The notes below the pieces were generated by a model. It saw only the letters and a list, made by a program, of their open reading frames with translations, made no database searches and had not been told where the DNA came from. DNA of 64,000 bases from assembly GCA_028829895.1 (NCBI GenBank), contig CM054178.1:89106058-89170057 (forward strand), read 5' to 3'. Numbering within the stretch: position 1 is the first letter of the stretch; the number at the start of each line of letters is the position of its first letter. The DNA is from Sinotaia quadrata (taxonomy: Eukaryota; Mollusca; Gastropoda; Architaenioglossa; Viviparidae). Of this stretch, positions 12,058 through 24,732 are shown piece by piece. The position numbers were made by a program, and so were the translations under genes.

Positions 12058-12345
12058 TGTTTGATAATTATTACTGGTATTTAATACGTGCTCGGTGTTT
12101 GATGATTACTGGTATTTAATTCGTGTTCGGTGTTTGATAATTATTACTGGTATTTAATACGTGCTCGGTCTTTGATGATTACTGGTATTTAATTCGTGTT
12201 CGGTGTTTGATAATTATTACTGGTATTTAATACGTGTTCGGTGTTTGATGATTACTGGTATTTAATTCGTGTTCGGTGTTTGATGATTACTGGTATTTAA
12301 TTCGTGTTCGGTGTTTGATTTTTACTGGTATTTAATTCGTGCCGT
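12049..12345 (+). repeat. Alternating 38/35-bp minisatellite (dimeric higher-order unit)
   Basis: About eight copies of TCGGTGTTTGATAATTATTA plus CTGGTATTTAAT. The first six alternate between a 38-bp form (GATAATTATTACTGG, ending AATAC) and a 35-bp form (GATGATTACTGG, ending AATTC), giving a 73-bp dimer; the last two are 35-bp forms. Confidence 0.9.
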
Positions 12346-14890
12346 GCATACAAACGTTAACAGCGAGTAATAAAGAACAGACCAAAATACATTGTCACAT
12401 CACTGCTGAACTAAACAGCCAGTCAAAGCGATTGTGTGTAGGGATAAACAAGACCAGTTATCACCGGCCGCTAGCTAGAGTCCATATCTCTAGAGCTGAA
12501 TTGGAAACCATTATTTCTTAAAAGCAAAAATGTGCTGTTTGATTTACCTGCAAATAATTTTTAAACATTTGACGAATTTTCTCTTGTTCTGCCAACAACG
12601 AACTTCGTCAATGTAACCGCTCTGCTTTTATATCTGAAGGTCAGCCATATGTAAATAGCCAAACAATAGCATACACAAACAAAACAAATGACCACTAACC
12701 ATACATAAGCAATACAAACGATATATACATGCAATTTGTTACATACCAAATTATATTTAACGACCTTGTCTCAGTATCAGGCTTTAACATTATTAATTTT
12801 AATATTTGCACCTATACTCACGACAGACTGGTTGTCTAATTTACCCTTCAGTCTTTACAACTTGATCGCCCTCGAGTTCTGGCACAAAATGTAATGACAG
12901 ATAAATTCGTGCACATGCACGGGTTCGAATAGTTATCTTAATTTTGATGATTACAACATAGAAAATCATTTGTATCACATTCGCTCTACCCCCTCCATCC
13001 TGTCGGTCGTACTTATAATCGAGTCAATTCAGCGTTAAGATAACAAGAATAAAATTTAATAATTTATAATAAAGTGTTTCAGACAATCTGATACAAAATA
13101 TACATATGTTGTCTTTCCAAGACTGCCTTTTCTGTCCGTAAATCGAATAGCACTGGTTGAGTCAATCGGCAGAGAGATATGCACTCAGCTTGTCTAATCA
13201 TAATGGAGGGATGCTCAAATAAGTTCACAAACAAACAATCCAAATCAGCACATGGCGATCATCGCAGAACTTGTCTCGCTGTCTCCAGAATAGTAATCTT
13301 CAATTGATGAAGATAATAAGAAGAAGAGGAAGAGGAGGAACCTGCTGAAAAAGAATTATAGTTCTATCAGCGATGATTAAATAATCTATCGATCATGTCC
13401 CTTTGTAGCAACAGAAATAGGCATTTCTTACATTTTGACCTTGATCATTAATTTCTAAGTCAACAAGGTTTACAAATGGGATAAAATGTCCCAATCCATG
13501 GTCATGTCAGTTATAACAATTAAAAAGAGTCTACAATAAATGAAGACTGAATGGGCATCTCACTACATCCAATGTACATGCTACAATGAATCAAAATAGC
13601 TACAAGAAATGTACAACACGTGTTAAGTTAATATCATATATTTCTGTTGCCACTGAATGTCCTGGAAAGAAATAATGTAAGTTTTATGTGCAAAATCAAT
13701 AAACAAATACATGACTAGCTCTACAAACCTTCTTAATAATGTACATATAACAATCTCTGAGAAATCAATATGCTTATTTTCTCTATTGTAACTGCAGGTT
13801 AAAGTCGTTTCATTCGCTCAATTAAATTCTACCCTTGGATTTATGGGCACGGTCTTGAGTGAATAACCTTTCCTGCGCATTTTTAGTCATACTTATTGGC
13901 ATATATGCATGCCCACAATTCTCAGTTTTAACCTACGTCACAGGAAATCGTATGTCCATATACGGACAATGAGCGTCCGTCAACAAGTTACCTTCCACTA
14001 CCCTCCCCCCCCCCATTCATCTCTCACCCTTTAGGCCTGTCCATGCATGATGGTCGGGTGACATATATCCTCAATAATAGCAAGGATGGTTATTGCACCA
14101 CTATGTGTAAAATTGAATTTTGAGGTACGGCATTGGTTTACAGAAAAAATGTAAAACATAATTAATAAGAAAGATTAATTAAATCAGCATAATTTGCTGA
14201 GATTTCCCTGACACAATTATAAAAAATATAAAACAATAATACAAATAAATAATGAAGGCATACAAATAACTATACAATGCCATTGTATGGATTTTATTAT
14301 CCATGCACGTTTATTCAAATAAGCGTATAGCCATCAACATTACTGACTGTATTTGCAAACGTGCACATTGGTTGATGCCCTGACTACGTTCTATTCATTT
14401 TCTCATTGTATGTTCTGGATGGGAGAGAATGGACTGAATGAGAAGAGCGATAACTCTGTGAAGCTCGAGCAGGAAAAAAAAATACCTTGAGCATGTTTCT
14501 CAAAGTTGTCGATACTTCCGCTTTACCAATCCACACTCCCCGTGCACAAACATAATTCACTTGCACAGAGAGATAGAGGTGAGGGAGAGGGAAGGAGAGA
14601 GCACTGAAATTCAATCATCTTTCATTAAACCTGCTAGTTTTTCCTCGCCATCTCTACTGCGCCCACCATCACTTTATTGTTTTGTGTTAATTTCACAACT
14701 TCATCTTGTCAAGCATCCATTCAGTTTCTATTTTTCTAAATTTCAAGTAAATGGATATTTATAGATATTTTATTGTCAGGGGCATGATTAGTTTACTGGT
14801 TATTTGATTCCTTTTTGCAAATGTCCAGATGGTCATTTGAAAGATTTTGTATTGTATGCAACAGTGTTTCTTGGTTTATACTTGCTTTTA
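12346..14890. other. No gene seen
   Basis: About 2.5 kb of complex AT-rich sequence. A single tRNA B-box-like GGGTTCGAAT lies at 12921 with only a weak upstream partner. A C10 run lies near 14005-14014. No domain is recognised in the short frames at 12339-12749 or 14384-14764. Confidence 0.5.
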
Positions 14891-14894
14891 TGTA

Positions 14895-16380
14895 TGTCTA
14901 CTGTTATTTTATGGATAAACCCTAGAATAGTGTTTTGGATATATTGAAACACTAAATATTTTAGTTTTATTGTTAACCTTCTTATTGTGTTATGAATATA
15001 TTAAAACAGTAAATACTGTCATTTTAATGGATAACCCTAGAATAGTGTTTTGGATATATTGAAACATTAAATATTTTAGTTTTATTGTTAACCTTCTTAT
15101 TGTGTTATGGATATATTGAAACATTAAATATTTTAGTTTTATTGTTAACCTTCTTATTGTGTTATGGATATATTTAAACAGTAAATACTGTGGTTTTATG
15201 GATAACCCTTTTATAACGTTTTTAATATATTTAATATTAAATACTATTACTTTATAGATAAACATATTATCGTATTTGGAATATATTGAATTAGTAATTA
15301 CTGTTATTTTATGGATAAACCTATTATTGTTTTATTTGGATATATTGAAATAGAAATACATTTATTTAATGGATAACCCGATTATTGTTTTTTTCGATAT
15401 ATTGAAGTAGTAAATATTGTTATTTTATGGCTAACTCTATTAATGTTCTTTGTGTGTATTGAAATAGTAAAATATTAATATTTATGGAATATCCTATTAC
15501 TGTGTTTCGGTTATAAATATTAAGTACAGTTATTTCATGCATAATTCTGTTATTGTGCTTTCATCTTAGTGAAATAGTAAATACTGTTATTTTATGGATA
15601 ACCATATTATTGCGTTTTAAAAAAATGAAATAGTAAATATTTGTATTTTATGGATAACCATATTATCATGTTTTATACATTTGAAATTGAAAATACCCTT
15701 ATATTATGGATAAATATATTAATGTATTTTTGATCTATTTAAATAGCAAAAAATGTTAATTTATGAATAACGCTTTTATTGTGGGATTTTTAAAAATTGA
15801 AATAGTAAATAATGTTCTTTTGTGGATAATCCTATTACAGTATTTTGTATATATTCAAATGGTAAATACTCATTTTTATGGCTAAGTCAATTAGTGTGTT
15901 TTGGATATGATAAAAAAAATATGTCTTTTATATTATGTATAAACCTATTATGTTGTTTTGGACATACTGAAATAATAAATACTGTTATTTTATGGATAAA
16001 CTATTATGTTGTTTTGGATATAATGATATAGTATATATTTTTTATTTTATGGAACAAAACTATTATTGTGTTTTGAATATAGTGAAATGTTAAATACTAT
16101 TGCGTTTTGTATATATTTAAATAGTAAATACTGTTATTTTATGGATAATCTTTTTGTGTCTGGATATATTGAAATATTAAATACTATAATGTCGCGGATA
16201 ACCCTATTATTGTGCTTTGGATATACTGAAATGTTAAATACTGTTTAATTATGGATAACGATATTATTGAAATTTCGATGTATTTAAATAGTAAATACCT
16301 TTATTTTATAGATAAACCTATTATTGTGTTTTGGATATATTTAAATAGTAAATACACTTATTTTGTTGATAACCGTATTG
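14895..16380 (+). repeat. AT-rich degenerate satellite, ~57-60 bp monomer
   Basis: Around 25 diverged monomers with TTTTATGGATAACCCTATTA and TTTTGGATATATTGAAATAG. Near 14922-15180 the order suggests a ~115-bp dimer (CTAGAATAG at 14922 and 15037). All frames here are repeat translations. Confidence 0.9.
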
Positions 16381-16594
16381 TTGTTTTATTGAAATAGTTA
16401 ATGAAGGCATACTCAAGTTGGAGACATAGATCAGTAACCACACCAACTATTGTTGTTTTATTGAAATAGTTAATGAAGGCATACTCAAGTTGGAGCCAGA
16501 ACAGTAACCACGCCAACTATTGTTGTTTTATTGAAATAGTTAATGAAGGCATACTCAAGTTGGAGACAAAGAACAGTAACCACGCCAACTATCG
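16381..16594 (+). repeat. 71-bp minisatellite derived from the satellite edge
   Basis: Three copies. Each begins with a piece of the preceding AT-rich monomer (TTGTTTTATTGAAATAGTTA) and continues with new sequence containing GAAGGCATACTCAAGTTGGA, so the array formed across the satellite boundary. Confidence 0.9.
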
Positions 16595-16791
16595 AATTTT
16601 ATCAAATTAAAAGAAAACTCTGTCGTGTGGTCTTGGTTTTGTCATGGCTGGTTAAACAGAGTGCAGTTTGCTTGCAAGCGGAATACATTCAATCAAGCCA
16701 TCAAAGCTGGAAAATCATTATCAATAGTACCTACTAGGGCTTCGTCTTGCACATCTCTAACCTATACTCTACATTTCCCGAGCCCCCACCA

Positions 16792-16852
<61 letters not shown>
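16792..16852 (+). repeat. (CA)n microsatellite
   Basis: About 30 uninterrupted CA units. Confidence 0.97.
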
Positions 16853-16853
<1 letters not shown>

Positions 16854-16902
16854 CATTCCGGTCTGTTTCTGTCTTTCAAGTTTCTAGCAGTTTGTACCAT
16901 TT

Positions 16903-17155
16903 CACTGGTGACATAAGTGTAGATCACCAATACACTGGTGACATCAAGTGTAGATCACCAATACACTGGTGACATCAAGTGTAGATCACCAATACACTGG
17001 TGACATCAAGTGTAGATCACCAATACACTGGTGACATCAAGTGTAGATCACCAGTACACAGGTGACATCAAGTGTAGATCACCAATACACTGGTGACATC
17101 AAGTGTAGATCACCAATACACTGGTGACATTAAATGTAGATCACCAGTACACTTC
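16903..17155 (+). repeat. 31-bp minisatellite with dyad units
   Basis: Eight copies of CACTGGTGACATCAAGTGTA followed by GATCACCAATA. Each unit carries the inverted pair GGTGA/TCACC around an 11-base spacer and could fold into a hairpin. Confidence 0.95.
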
Positions 17156-17899
17156 TCCGAATGTAGAGACCAAACATCCGATTATAGAATGTGAGAACTT
17201 TTACTAACAAGTGTCAAAGACATTCCAGCAGATTAAAGCCTGCAGATTCCTACATCATCAAGGTATATAATTTAAGAAATCGCACTACCACTTTCCCTTT
17301 TTCCATCCGCCTTTTGTCCAGACTGAAAATCAATCAGGAATTTCCAAAATTAAAACACTTTTCAGGTTTGTAGTTCACATGTCTGCAATATTATATATAG
17401 AGAGAGAGAAACGACCGAGGACGCAGAAGAAAAGAAGCGTGTGATCTCCATTAATGAATTAAATTATTAAAATGAAAAAGGTATACATGTGCGCATAATA
17501 TAGAACAGACAAAATACATAGTCATCTCACTGGTGAACATAACAGCCCTCAATCGCTCAATCAATGTTTTAAAGTGGAAGGCTTTCATGCAGTCAAAGAG
17601 TGCTTTGCACATGTAACGCGAACGCTGCCTAGACTAAGAAAAAGGCTAAATTTTTAAAACAACAATAAGAAACAAAGAAAATTAACAACAACAGCAGCAT
17701 TGACAACAAGAATCCAAAGGAAAATTATTTATTTAAGTGTATCCGACGTTTTAACGTCTAATGAACGAAAATTCAATCCAGAAGGAAATATTAAAAAGAG
17801 TAAAGGACTTTTGCAATTGGCTGAAAAATGGCAGCCATTTAAATAATTTTTAATGTATTTATTTTTTAATATTAGCTTTCATTAGTAATATCGCGGTAT
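17156..17899. other. No feature seen
   Basis: AT-rich, with a short TATATA-AGAGAG run near 17390-17409. Confidence 0.6.
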
Positions 17900-17909
17900 T
17901 CATTCTCAC

Positions 17910-18215
17910 GTGGATTGTACCGCAGAGCACTGCCTCGCAGTGTGCGTGTAAATTATCTAAACAAGCCCAGCTGGCACGCTCCGTGTGGTGCTATTCAGAG
18001 CATATCCGCTGGTGTTCGCCTCAGTGGCTTGGCTTTTGTACTGGAATTAGAGCAGACAGCGCAGGGCAGCCGGGAGACTTCACAATGGCCCTGCACCGAG
18101 TTATCGATCTCGTGGGCTGCACAGATAACCGCGCGCTGGCTTTACACGAATCAAGCGTTCGGGCGCGCACACATTCTGTGTACGCTGACAAGAAGCTGGA
18201 ATGACCATTAAAATG
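17910..18215. other. GC- and CpG-richer block, possible exon or regulatory piece
   Basis: About 300 bp stand out as GC-richer and CpG-containing against AT-rich flanks (for example ACCGCGCGCTGG and GGGCGCGC). Two overlapping plus-strand frames of 98 codons (17915-18211) and about 73 codons (17983-18204) cover it, but neither has a domain I know. It could be a promoter-proximal island, an exon or an old transposon piece; the sequence does not decide. Confidence 0.3.
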
Positions 18216-19050
18216 TCAACAGTTGTCACCTTGTGAATTTCCTCTGAAGTGCGATTTTAAGCGAGTTCTTGAATGAAAGCAAGTAAGATTATCTTAACCT
18301 AAATTTTTAAGGGAAGAAATTATTTACAACTTGTAAAATCGACTGTGTAATAATCAATGAAATCACATTTCAAAACAAGGCTGTACAATTTGTCGGCTAG
18401 TGTCACGAGATATTGAAAAAATATTAATTATTTATAAATTAATTCGCTGGACTTTCTGACATCGCCATTAATCCGCATGCGTCGTTACTGGTAGCGAAAA
18501 GATTTTTACTTTAGCTCTATAAACCCCCACCCACCCCCGCAATTAATTCAAACCGCCAAACATTTAATGTATCAAGAGACACGTGACAAAATGAAGTGCC
18601 TTAATATTTAGTAGCACTATAAAGCTGTGCGCATAACAACATATGCGAAGAATAAAAGAAAGTGTAATAACAACAGTAAACGGAGTTTGTAAAAAGTTAT
18701 CCAATCAATTCACGTCTCATTTCTAGTTTTTGTGTCATCATGGAAAAAAACTAGAATCATATACCGTCTTAAAAATCTGTGAATTGAAGTCGTTTTTATT
18801 CCATTGTCTACGATTTGATTTGTTTCCTTTGTACAGTCCTTTTCACAAACTATTTTATATTTTTAGGTTCGTTGCAGATTTATTTATTAGGCTGTCACTT
18901 TTGACAATGGAAAATGCACTTGTTTCAGTTACTGTGTTGACAGACCTTTTTGTTGACTGAAATCCCTCTGTCACTGTCACAAATGTTGTCAGGACGTGTC
19001 TACGCGTGACTGTTATCATGTTCAGCAGAGATTACGATTACTGCAGGAAA
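18216..19050. other. No feature seen
   Basis: Ordinary AT-rich sequence, a C-rich run near 18528-18539. Confidence 0.6.
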
Positions 19051-19610
19051 TGCACCACCTCAAATATCAGTGCTAGTCTTATTCTCACACTTCCTTTCCC
19101 TACAATCATCACCTGAAGTATCAGTGCTAGTCTTACTCTCACACTTCCTTTCCCTACAATCACCACCTGAAGTATCAGTGCTAGTCTTACTCTCACACTT
19201 CCTTTCCCTACAATCACCACCTGAAGTATCAGTGCTAGTCTTACTCTCACACTTCCTTTCCCTACAATCACCACCTAAAGTATGAGTGCTAGTCTTACTC
19301 TCACACTTCCTTTCCCTACAATCACCACCTAAAGTATGAGTGCTAGTCTTACTCTCACACTTCCTTTCCCTACAATCACCACCTAAAGTATGAGTGCTAG
19401 TCTTACTCTCACACTTCCTTTCCCTATAATCACCACCTGAAGTATCAGTGCTACTCTTACTCTCACACTTCCTTTCCCTACAATCACCACCTGAAGTATC
19501 AGTGCTAGTCTTACTCTCACACTTCCTTTCCCTACAATCACCACCTAAAGTATGAGTGCTAGTCTTACTCTCACACTTCCTTTCCCTACAATCACCACCT
19601 CCAACATCAG
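19051..19610 (+). repeat. 54-bp minisatellite
   Basis: About ten copies containing TTACTCTCACACTTCCTTTC and CAATCACCACCTGAAGTATC. Two variants (GAAGTATCAG and AAAGTATGAG) occur in blocks, showing segmental spread. Period divisible by three keeps both strands open. Confidence 0.95.
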
Positions 19611-20030
19611 TGCTGTACTAATCGTACGTAGCCTCATACCCTTCATCGAAGTGGAATTGATGAAAATTCAAAACTCTTTAAAAACGTCAGTCTCAAAAGC
19701 ATACTCTATGTCAAACTTTAGTCATCTAATTCGAACAGTATTGACAGTAAAGGTTAATTGATAATGTTATTTTTCTCACAGTCATACTGATTTCCTTTGC
19801 GGGAATCCAGACCTTGTTAAACTGCACAATCTTACAGCCATTTTACCTCCATTTATATTTCTTAACTTTGATCCAGGAAAAATATGCGGCTCGATTCCAA
19901 ACGTTTGAGTAGTTATACACGAAACGGTTAATCTCTAAGTTCTCAACCTCTTGAACCATCTGGACTGCAGTTGCCTGAACATGTCTTCACGCTCATCCGG
20001 ATGGCCCACTATCAGAGTCTACTGCTTATG
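19611..20030. other. No feature seen
   Basis: No recognisable gene or repeat. Confidence 0.6.
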
Positions 20031-20035
20031 CATCC

Positions 20036-20470
20036 ACCTGGCTAGACAATGTATTCTTAAACCCTTGTTCACAGGGTCCACTGGAACTTATACGCCTGGC
20101 TAGGCTAGACAATGTATTCTTAAACCCTTGTTCACAGGGCCCACTGGAACGTATACGCCTGGCTAGGCTAGACAATGTATTCTTAAACCCTTGTTCACAG
20201 GGCCCACTGGAACGTATACACCTGGCTAGGCTAGACAATGTATTCTTAAACCCTTGTTCACAGGGCCCACTGGAACGTATACACCTGGCTAGGCTAGACA
20301 ATGTATTCTTAAACCCTTGTTCACAGGGCCCACTGGAACGTATACACCTGGCTAGGCTAGACAATGTATTCTAAAACCCTTGTTCACAGGGCCCACTGGA
20401 ACGTATACACCTGGCTAGGCTAGACAATGTATTCTAAAACCCTTGTTCACAGGGTCTACTGGTACTTATA
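20036..20470 (+). repeat. 63-bp minisatellite
   Basis: Seven copies with GGCTAGGCTAGACAATGTAT and CCTTGTTCACAGGGCCCACT; the first lacks one GGCTA. The 112-codon minus-strand frame is a product of the 21-codon period. Confidence 0.95.
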
Positions 20471-21080
20471 TACACATGTCGCGGCTCCTTGTTTAACGTA
20501 CTTTCGCTCACTATTCCCACTACTCGCTCAGACCAGACTGTTCACCATTACACCTCAGTCATCTATGCCTGTGTTTGCTTCCAATGTGCGCACACACTTG
20601 TCGTTATTATCTCCATTATATCCGGTCAAATTATTATATTATGTAAGTACTCACACACTTTACATGCTGCCACATTTGCCTTTATTACAAAAATACTGAA
20701 TAAACGGCAACAACACACTATTTATGCAATGAACGAGAACAACACACTATTAATGCAATAAACTGCGAGGTTTCCTACATCCCTAGTACAGCTCAGTTTT
20801 ATTCTTAACATAGATAAGGAATTTGAAATAATCAGATATATTCGTATATAGCTAGATTCTAAACTCATGTAGTCAGTGTCTTCAGAGTTAAAAAATAAAT
20901 ATATCAGTTAATCCAAGAATTAAGAGAATTTCTGTTTCCATAAAAGGTAGCTAAAGTTCTTCAACTTATTCCGAAAGAGGCCAATTCATTCTGTGTCTAT
21001 AACAAGGCTGAAGTACTCTATTTGGTTGGATCTGATGTTGCACTTTGCAGGATGCTCCATCAAAACAATGACATATTGCA
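20471..21080. other. No gene seen
   Basis: Holds a small ~36-bp duplication at about 20704-20764 (AACAACACACTAT...ATGCAAT). Confidence 0.55.
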
Positions 21081-21082
21081 TC

Positions 21083-21240
21083 CCTTACCGTGCGGTAGTG
21101 GGTAAAGTTTTCTCTTAACCATCCTGCATTAATCAGTCTTGGGTTTGATTCCACGAAGTGAGTTTGTTCTGTCAAGCTGCCAGAGAAATGTACTAATAGG
21201 AAATGTGCAAGGAACTTTCTTTTCCGTTTGATTAACTAAG
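21083..21240 (+). mobile_element. tRNA-derived SINE-like fragment
   Basis: Near 21092 GCGGTAGTGGGTAAAG resembles an internal A box and 48 bases later GGGTTTGATTCC (21140-21151) resembles a B box, the spacing expected of a tRNA-derived RNA polymerase III promoter. A short non-tRNA tail follows. The cloverleaf is not intact, so a SINE remnant or tRNA pseudogene fits better than a tRNA gene. Confidence 0.5.
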
Positions 21241-21517
21241 TTCTATCTTACAGCAGAGCATATATCGTGACGTTTTGCTGGGAGATGGGCAAGATGTTAA
21301 TTCTCCACCACCCCGAGCCGCCTGTAACCTTAGGGCAGGCTAATGCCCAAAACACATCTTCTGGATAGCCACACGTGTTAGAAATATGAATGATAGATAA
21401 TGTAGAATAGAAGAGTGATATTTCTAGAAGACATCTCAACCCCTCTTGATACATACAGCCAGGATAATAAGTATTATATAATGACAGAATACAACCTATA
21501 ATATGTGAGTCACGATA

Positions 21518-23117
21518 ATAAGAGGGGTCTATGTCAAAGTGACACGATCTTGGGCCCTCCTTATGATGGTATTTTTTGTAAGTGTCAGAGTTGAAGTAAA
21601 CAACTTGGGTTGAGAATATGCTAGAAAATTGCTGATGCAATCCAATCCATTTCCAACTGGATGAGTAGTTTTTTCTGACTAATAGTCTCATACTTGTTTA
21701 TAACAATTTCATCCAATTGAGATGAATTGAAAGTTTCTGACTAATAGTCTCATACTTGTTTACAACATTTTCATCCAATTGAGATGAATTGAAAGTTTCT
21801 GGATTGAAGAAGTACTCTATTCTATCACTTTGAATTTGAACACAGCACGAGTCCATTCATAAATGCGATCGTTTGCTTAGGGTAAGTTAACTGACTGATA
21901 AAGAAAGAATGGATTTAGAAAATTTCATACATGTGTGCTATTGATCTATGATTTGAATTAGAGAATGCTGGTGTAATTGTACCATTATTTCTATGTTCAT
22001 TAATGTGACTACGTTATACATTATATTTGTGATGCTATATTTCTTATGTTGTGTGTATTGGGCTGCTGAAATTGTTGCAGGGTTATTTTAAGTTGAACAT
22101 GTTTGTAAGATAGAAAGGGGTTTAGAGATGAAATATGTCGAAATTTAGTGCTGTCTTAATTTGACTTTTGCAGAGAAAGCATGCTCTTTTCCTTTTCCTT
22201 TAAGCAGCAGTGACTACTGTAGTTGCTTGGTCACGCTGGTGTGTAAATCCAGCAATGTCGTCAAACTTATCAGTAAAACGTCTTGCTGTAAGTTGATTCC
22301 TGTGAATTCCATTTGAGAGCCAATACAGCAGAAATGGTGGCTTGAGTTTGGTCTCAAGAATTCATGAAGATTATTTTGAATGTTCCTCGTGGTGTTTTGA
22401 GTACTACACGTGAAAAGTCAAGACATTCCTCCTGATGTGCTTGATAGGGCGTGTGAAATTCAGGACGATTCTCTAAGGAGTGTTTTGTGAGATCATGGAA
22501 GATTATGGAACAGTTGTGTAACATGCCTAGAAGGGACACACGAGGCTGTCACCTGAATAAGAAAGACAGTGACTTGCTTCAATCCGCGTGATGGTGAACA
22601 TATGCTGGCAACAGCCGCTACCTTTGAAAAGATTAAGTGCATTTGATTTTCATCATTTCTCTGAACGTCTACTCTCATTTCCGTAATAATATCTAATGGA
22701 CTTGATAGCATATTTATGTGAACTGACTGCTAATGTCAACGCTGGGATAAGGTGAATGCTCTTTGATTATATTCATAGGTTGTATATTAGATTGTTGATT
22801 TAATAAATGTATTGACCTTACACATATTGACAACCATATGTTGTAGAGACAGTGGGTTGGTATGTTTTGCTAAATATAGATTAAAAAATGGATTGTCTTC
22901 TCCTTTGGTAAGAAGTTTTCCACCTACAGAAATATTGTTTGACGGTGAATGTTTGTCTTTAATGTTGTTTACTGTGCCCGCATGTCCGCCAAGTGAGAGA
23001 GATGAGTGGTGTCTTTGGATGAATTATTAATAACATAAATTGGGATTATCATCACTTGTAATTATGAATGATTAAATAATAATCATAACCAATAACTATG
23101 GTGGCGTTGGTATCACA
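21518..23117 (+). mobile_element. LTR-family copy C (5' truncated)
   Basis: The match begins inside the LTR (GTCAAAGTGACACGATCTTG) and runs to the shared end TATCACA at 23111-23117. Its central block (about 22200-22720) aligns with the reverse complements of copies D and E, including CTGGAACAGTT-like and GGAAATTCAGGACGATTCT-like segments, but not with copies A and B. Its last 300 bp match copy A closely. The frames at 22354-22711 (minus) and 22812-23030 (plus) are LTR sequence, not genes. Confidence 0.75.
21672..21798 (+). repeat. ~62-bp tandem duplication inside LTR copy C
   Basis: Two near-identical copies with CTGACTAATAGTCTCATACT and CATCCAATTGAGATGAATTG. Copies A and B lack it. Confidence 0.9.
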
Positions 23118-23574
23118 GTATTCAACAAGAAATAGCATAAGACAGCATGGTTACATATAGCGAATAGTTACAGGTTGCTCTGTTTCAATAACTTTACACA
23201 ATATTTTAGGGTAGCTTGCACAAACAGGTTTACAATTAATAACAAATTTCCTTCAGTGAATTAGAGTATTTACACATTTTTAAAATTGTCTTGGAATATA
23301 TGCATATATATTTTCTTGACTGTACTCACCTTCTTTCAATCTATAGAAAGGTATATGACCAACACATTATTGTCATTCTTCTTTGCCCATGTTTCTTATT
23401 TATTGTTTTACAAGGGATATAATGTGTGAGTAATCAATCGCATCGTGTAAACTGAGCTAACTGACACTAGAGCAAAACCTCTGTAAGCCACTGACCGCTA
23501 TAAGTGACTAGCGTTCTGTATACATAACATATGACATTTTCAAGATGTGACTGTCACTTTTTTATTAGCTTCAT
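23118..23574. other. No feature seen
   Basis: AT-rich sequence after the LTR end. Confidence 0.6.
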
Positions 23575-24190
23575 TCAACATAAGCTTTTTCCCTCTGGAA
23601 GACATGATGATAGGCAGTAATTAATATCACATCGACATAAGCCGTTGTTGTCTATAAGATATGGAGAGTCAGTAATTATTGTCATATCGACATAAACCGT
23701 TGTTACCTGTAAAGATACAGTAGTTAACCTGCACTTTTGTCTTTACAAGTTATGAATAATGAGAGTTTAACAGAGTTTAATAATGAGAGTCATATCCACA
23801 TTGGCATTTATTCTTTTCAACATCCGACGGACAGTTAATACTTAACGCTCTGCTGTCCTTCACAAAACTCTATGAACAATCACTAATTGTTCTCTTCAAG
23901 GTATGACAGTCCGTCGATACTTAATGACATCAAAATGAACTTCTGATCTTTGCGAAACGTGTATGACAGTAATTAACATTACGTCATCATGAATGTGTGT
24001 ACTCTGAATCCTGGCCTGCTAATAATTATTTTAATATTTGTGTACTTATATCATTAGCAATTAAAAGTAGGAGAGGGTGGGGCAGGAATTAATAGCATGT
24101 CAACATAAACCTATGACTATGATATAAAGTGATGACAGTAATTAATGACACAAGAACGTAAATCTTTAGTTTCCTCCAATGCATGTCAAA
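23575..24190 (+). repeat. Degenerate repeat, irregular unit
   Basis: Recurrent TCAGTAATTATTGTCATATC-type and CGACATAAACCGTTGTT elements at uneven spacing, a heavily decayed tandem array. Confidence 0.5.
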
Positions 24191-24202
24191 CCGTCCGTAA
24201 TT

Positions 24203-24492
24203 AAAAGGCAAATCAAGTCAATATCACAGTTAACGGCGAATCGAGTCGAGATATCATAATTAACGGCAAATGAAGTCAGGATATCATAATTAACGGCGAA
24301 TCAAGTCGAGAGTTCACAATTAACGACGAATCAAGTCGATGTGTCATATGTAATTAACGGCGAATCCAATCGAGATATCATAATTAACGGCATATCAAGT
24401 CGAGATATCATAATTAACGGCAAATCAAGTTGAGATATCAGAATTAACGGCAAATCAAGTTGAGATATCAGAATTAACGGCGAATGAAATCC
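24203..24492 (+). repeat. 30-bp minisatellite
   Basis: About ten copies of ATTAACGGCGAATCAAGTCG followed by AGATATCATA. Confidence 0.92.
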
Positions 24493-24732
24493 ACTTATCA
24501 TTGTGATGCTATCGGGAAACTAAATCCATCAGTACGTGACAATGTTCGTGACAGATAACTATTTCAGTGAAATAATTTTGCTTTGGATGGTGGTTACTAC
24601 AGTCCCCTCACATACATATCTATATTAACACCACCGAACAAACCACTCAGGTGCGCGCGCACACACACGATCACGGATATACAAATATGCGAACACAATT
24701 GCATTCACTTAACTCGAACGTTTTACTTTAAC

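Noticed and set aside
12876..12935. tRNA-like element with GGGTTCGAAT B box
   Set aside because: The upstream A-box candidate is weak and no paired stems are apparent.
16625..16972. 115-codon frame with a His/Thr run
   Set aside because: Built from the CA microsatellite and 31-bp array.
19038..19285. Overlapping frames on both strands
   Set aside because: Products of the 54-bp minisatellite.
20026..20364. 112-codon minus-strand frame
   Set aside because: Pure translation of the 63-bp minisatellite; both strands are open because the period is a multiple of three.
22354..22711. Minus-strand frames in LTR copy C
   Set aside because: Antisense to the LTR and interrupted in copies D and E.
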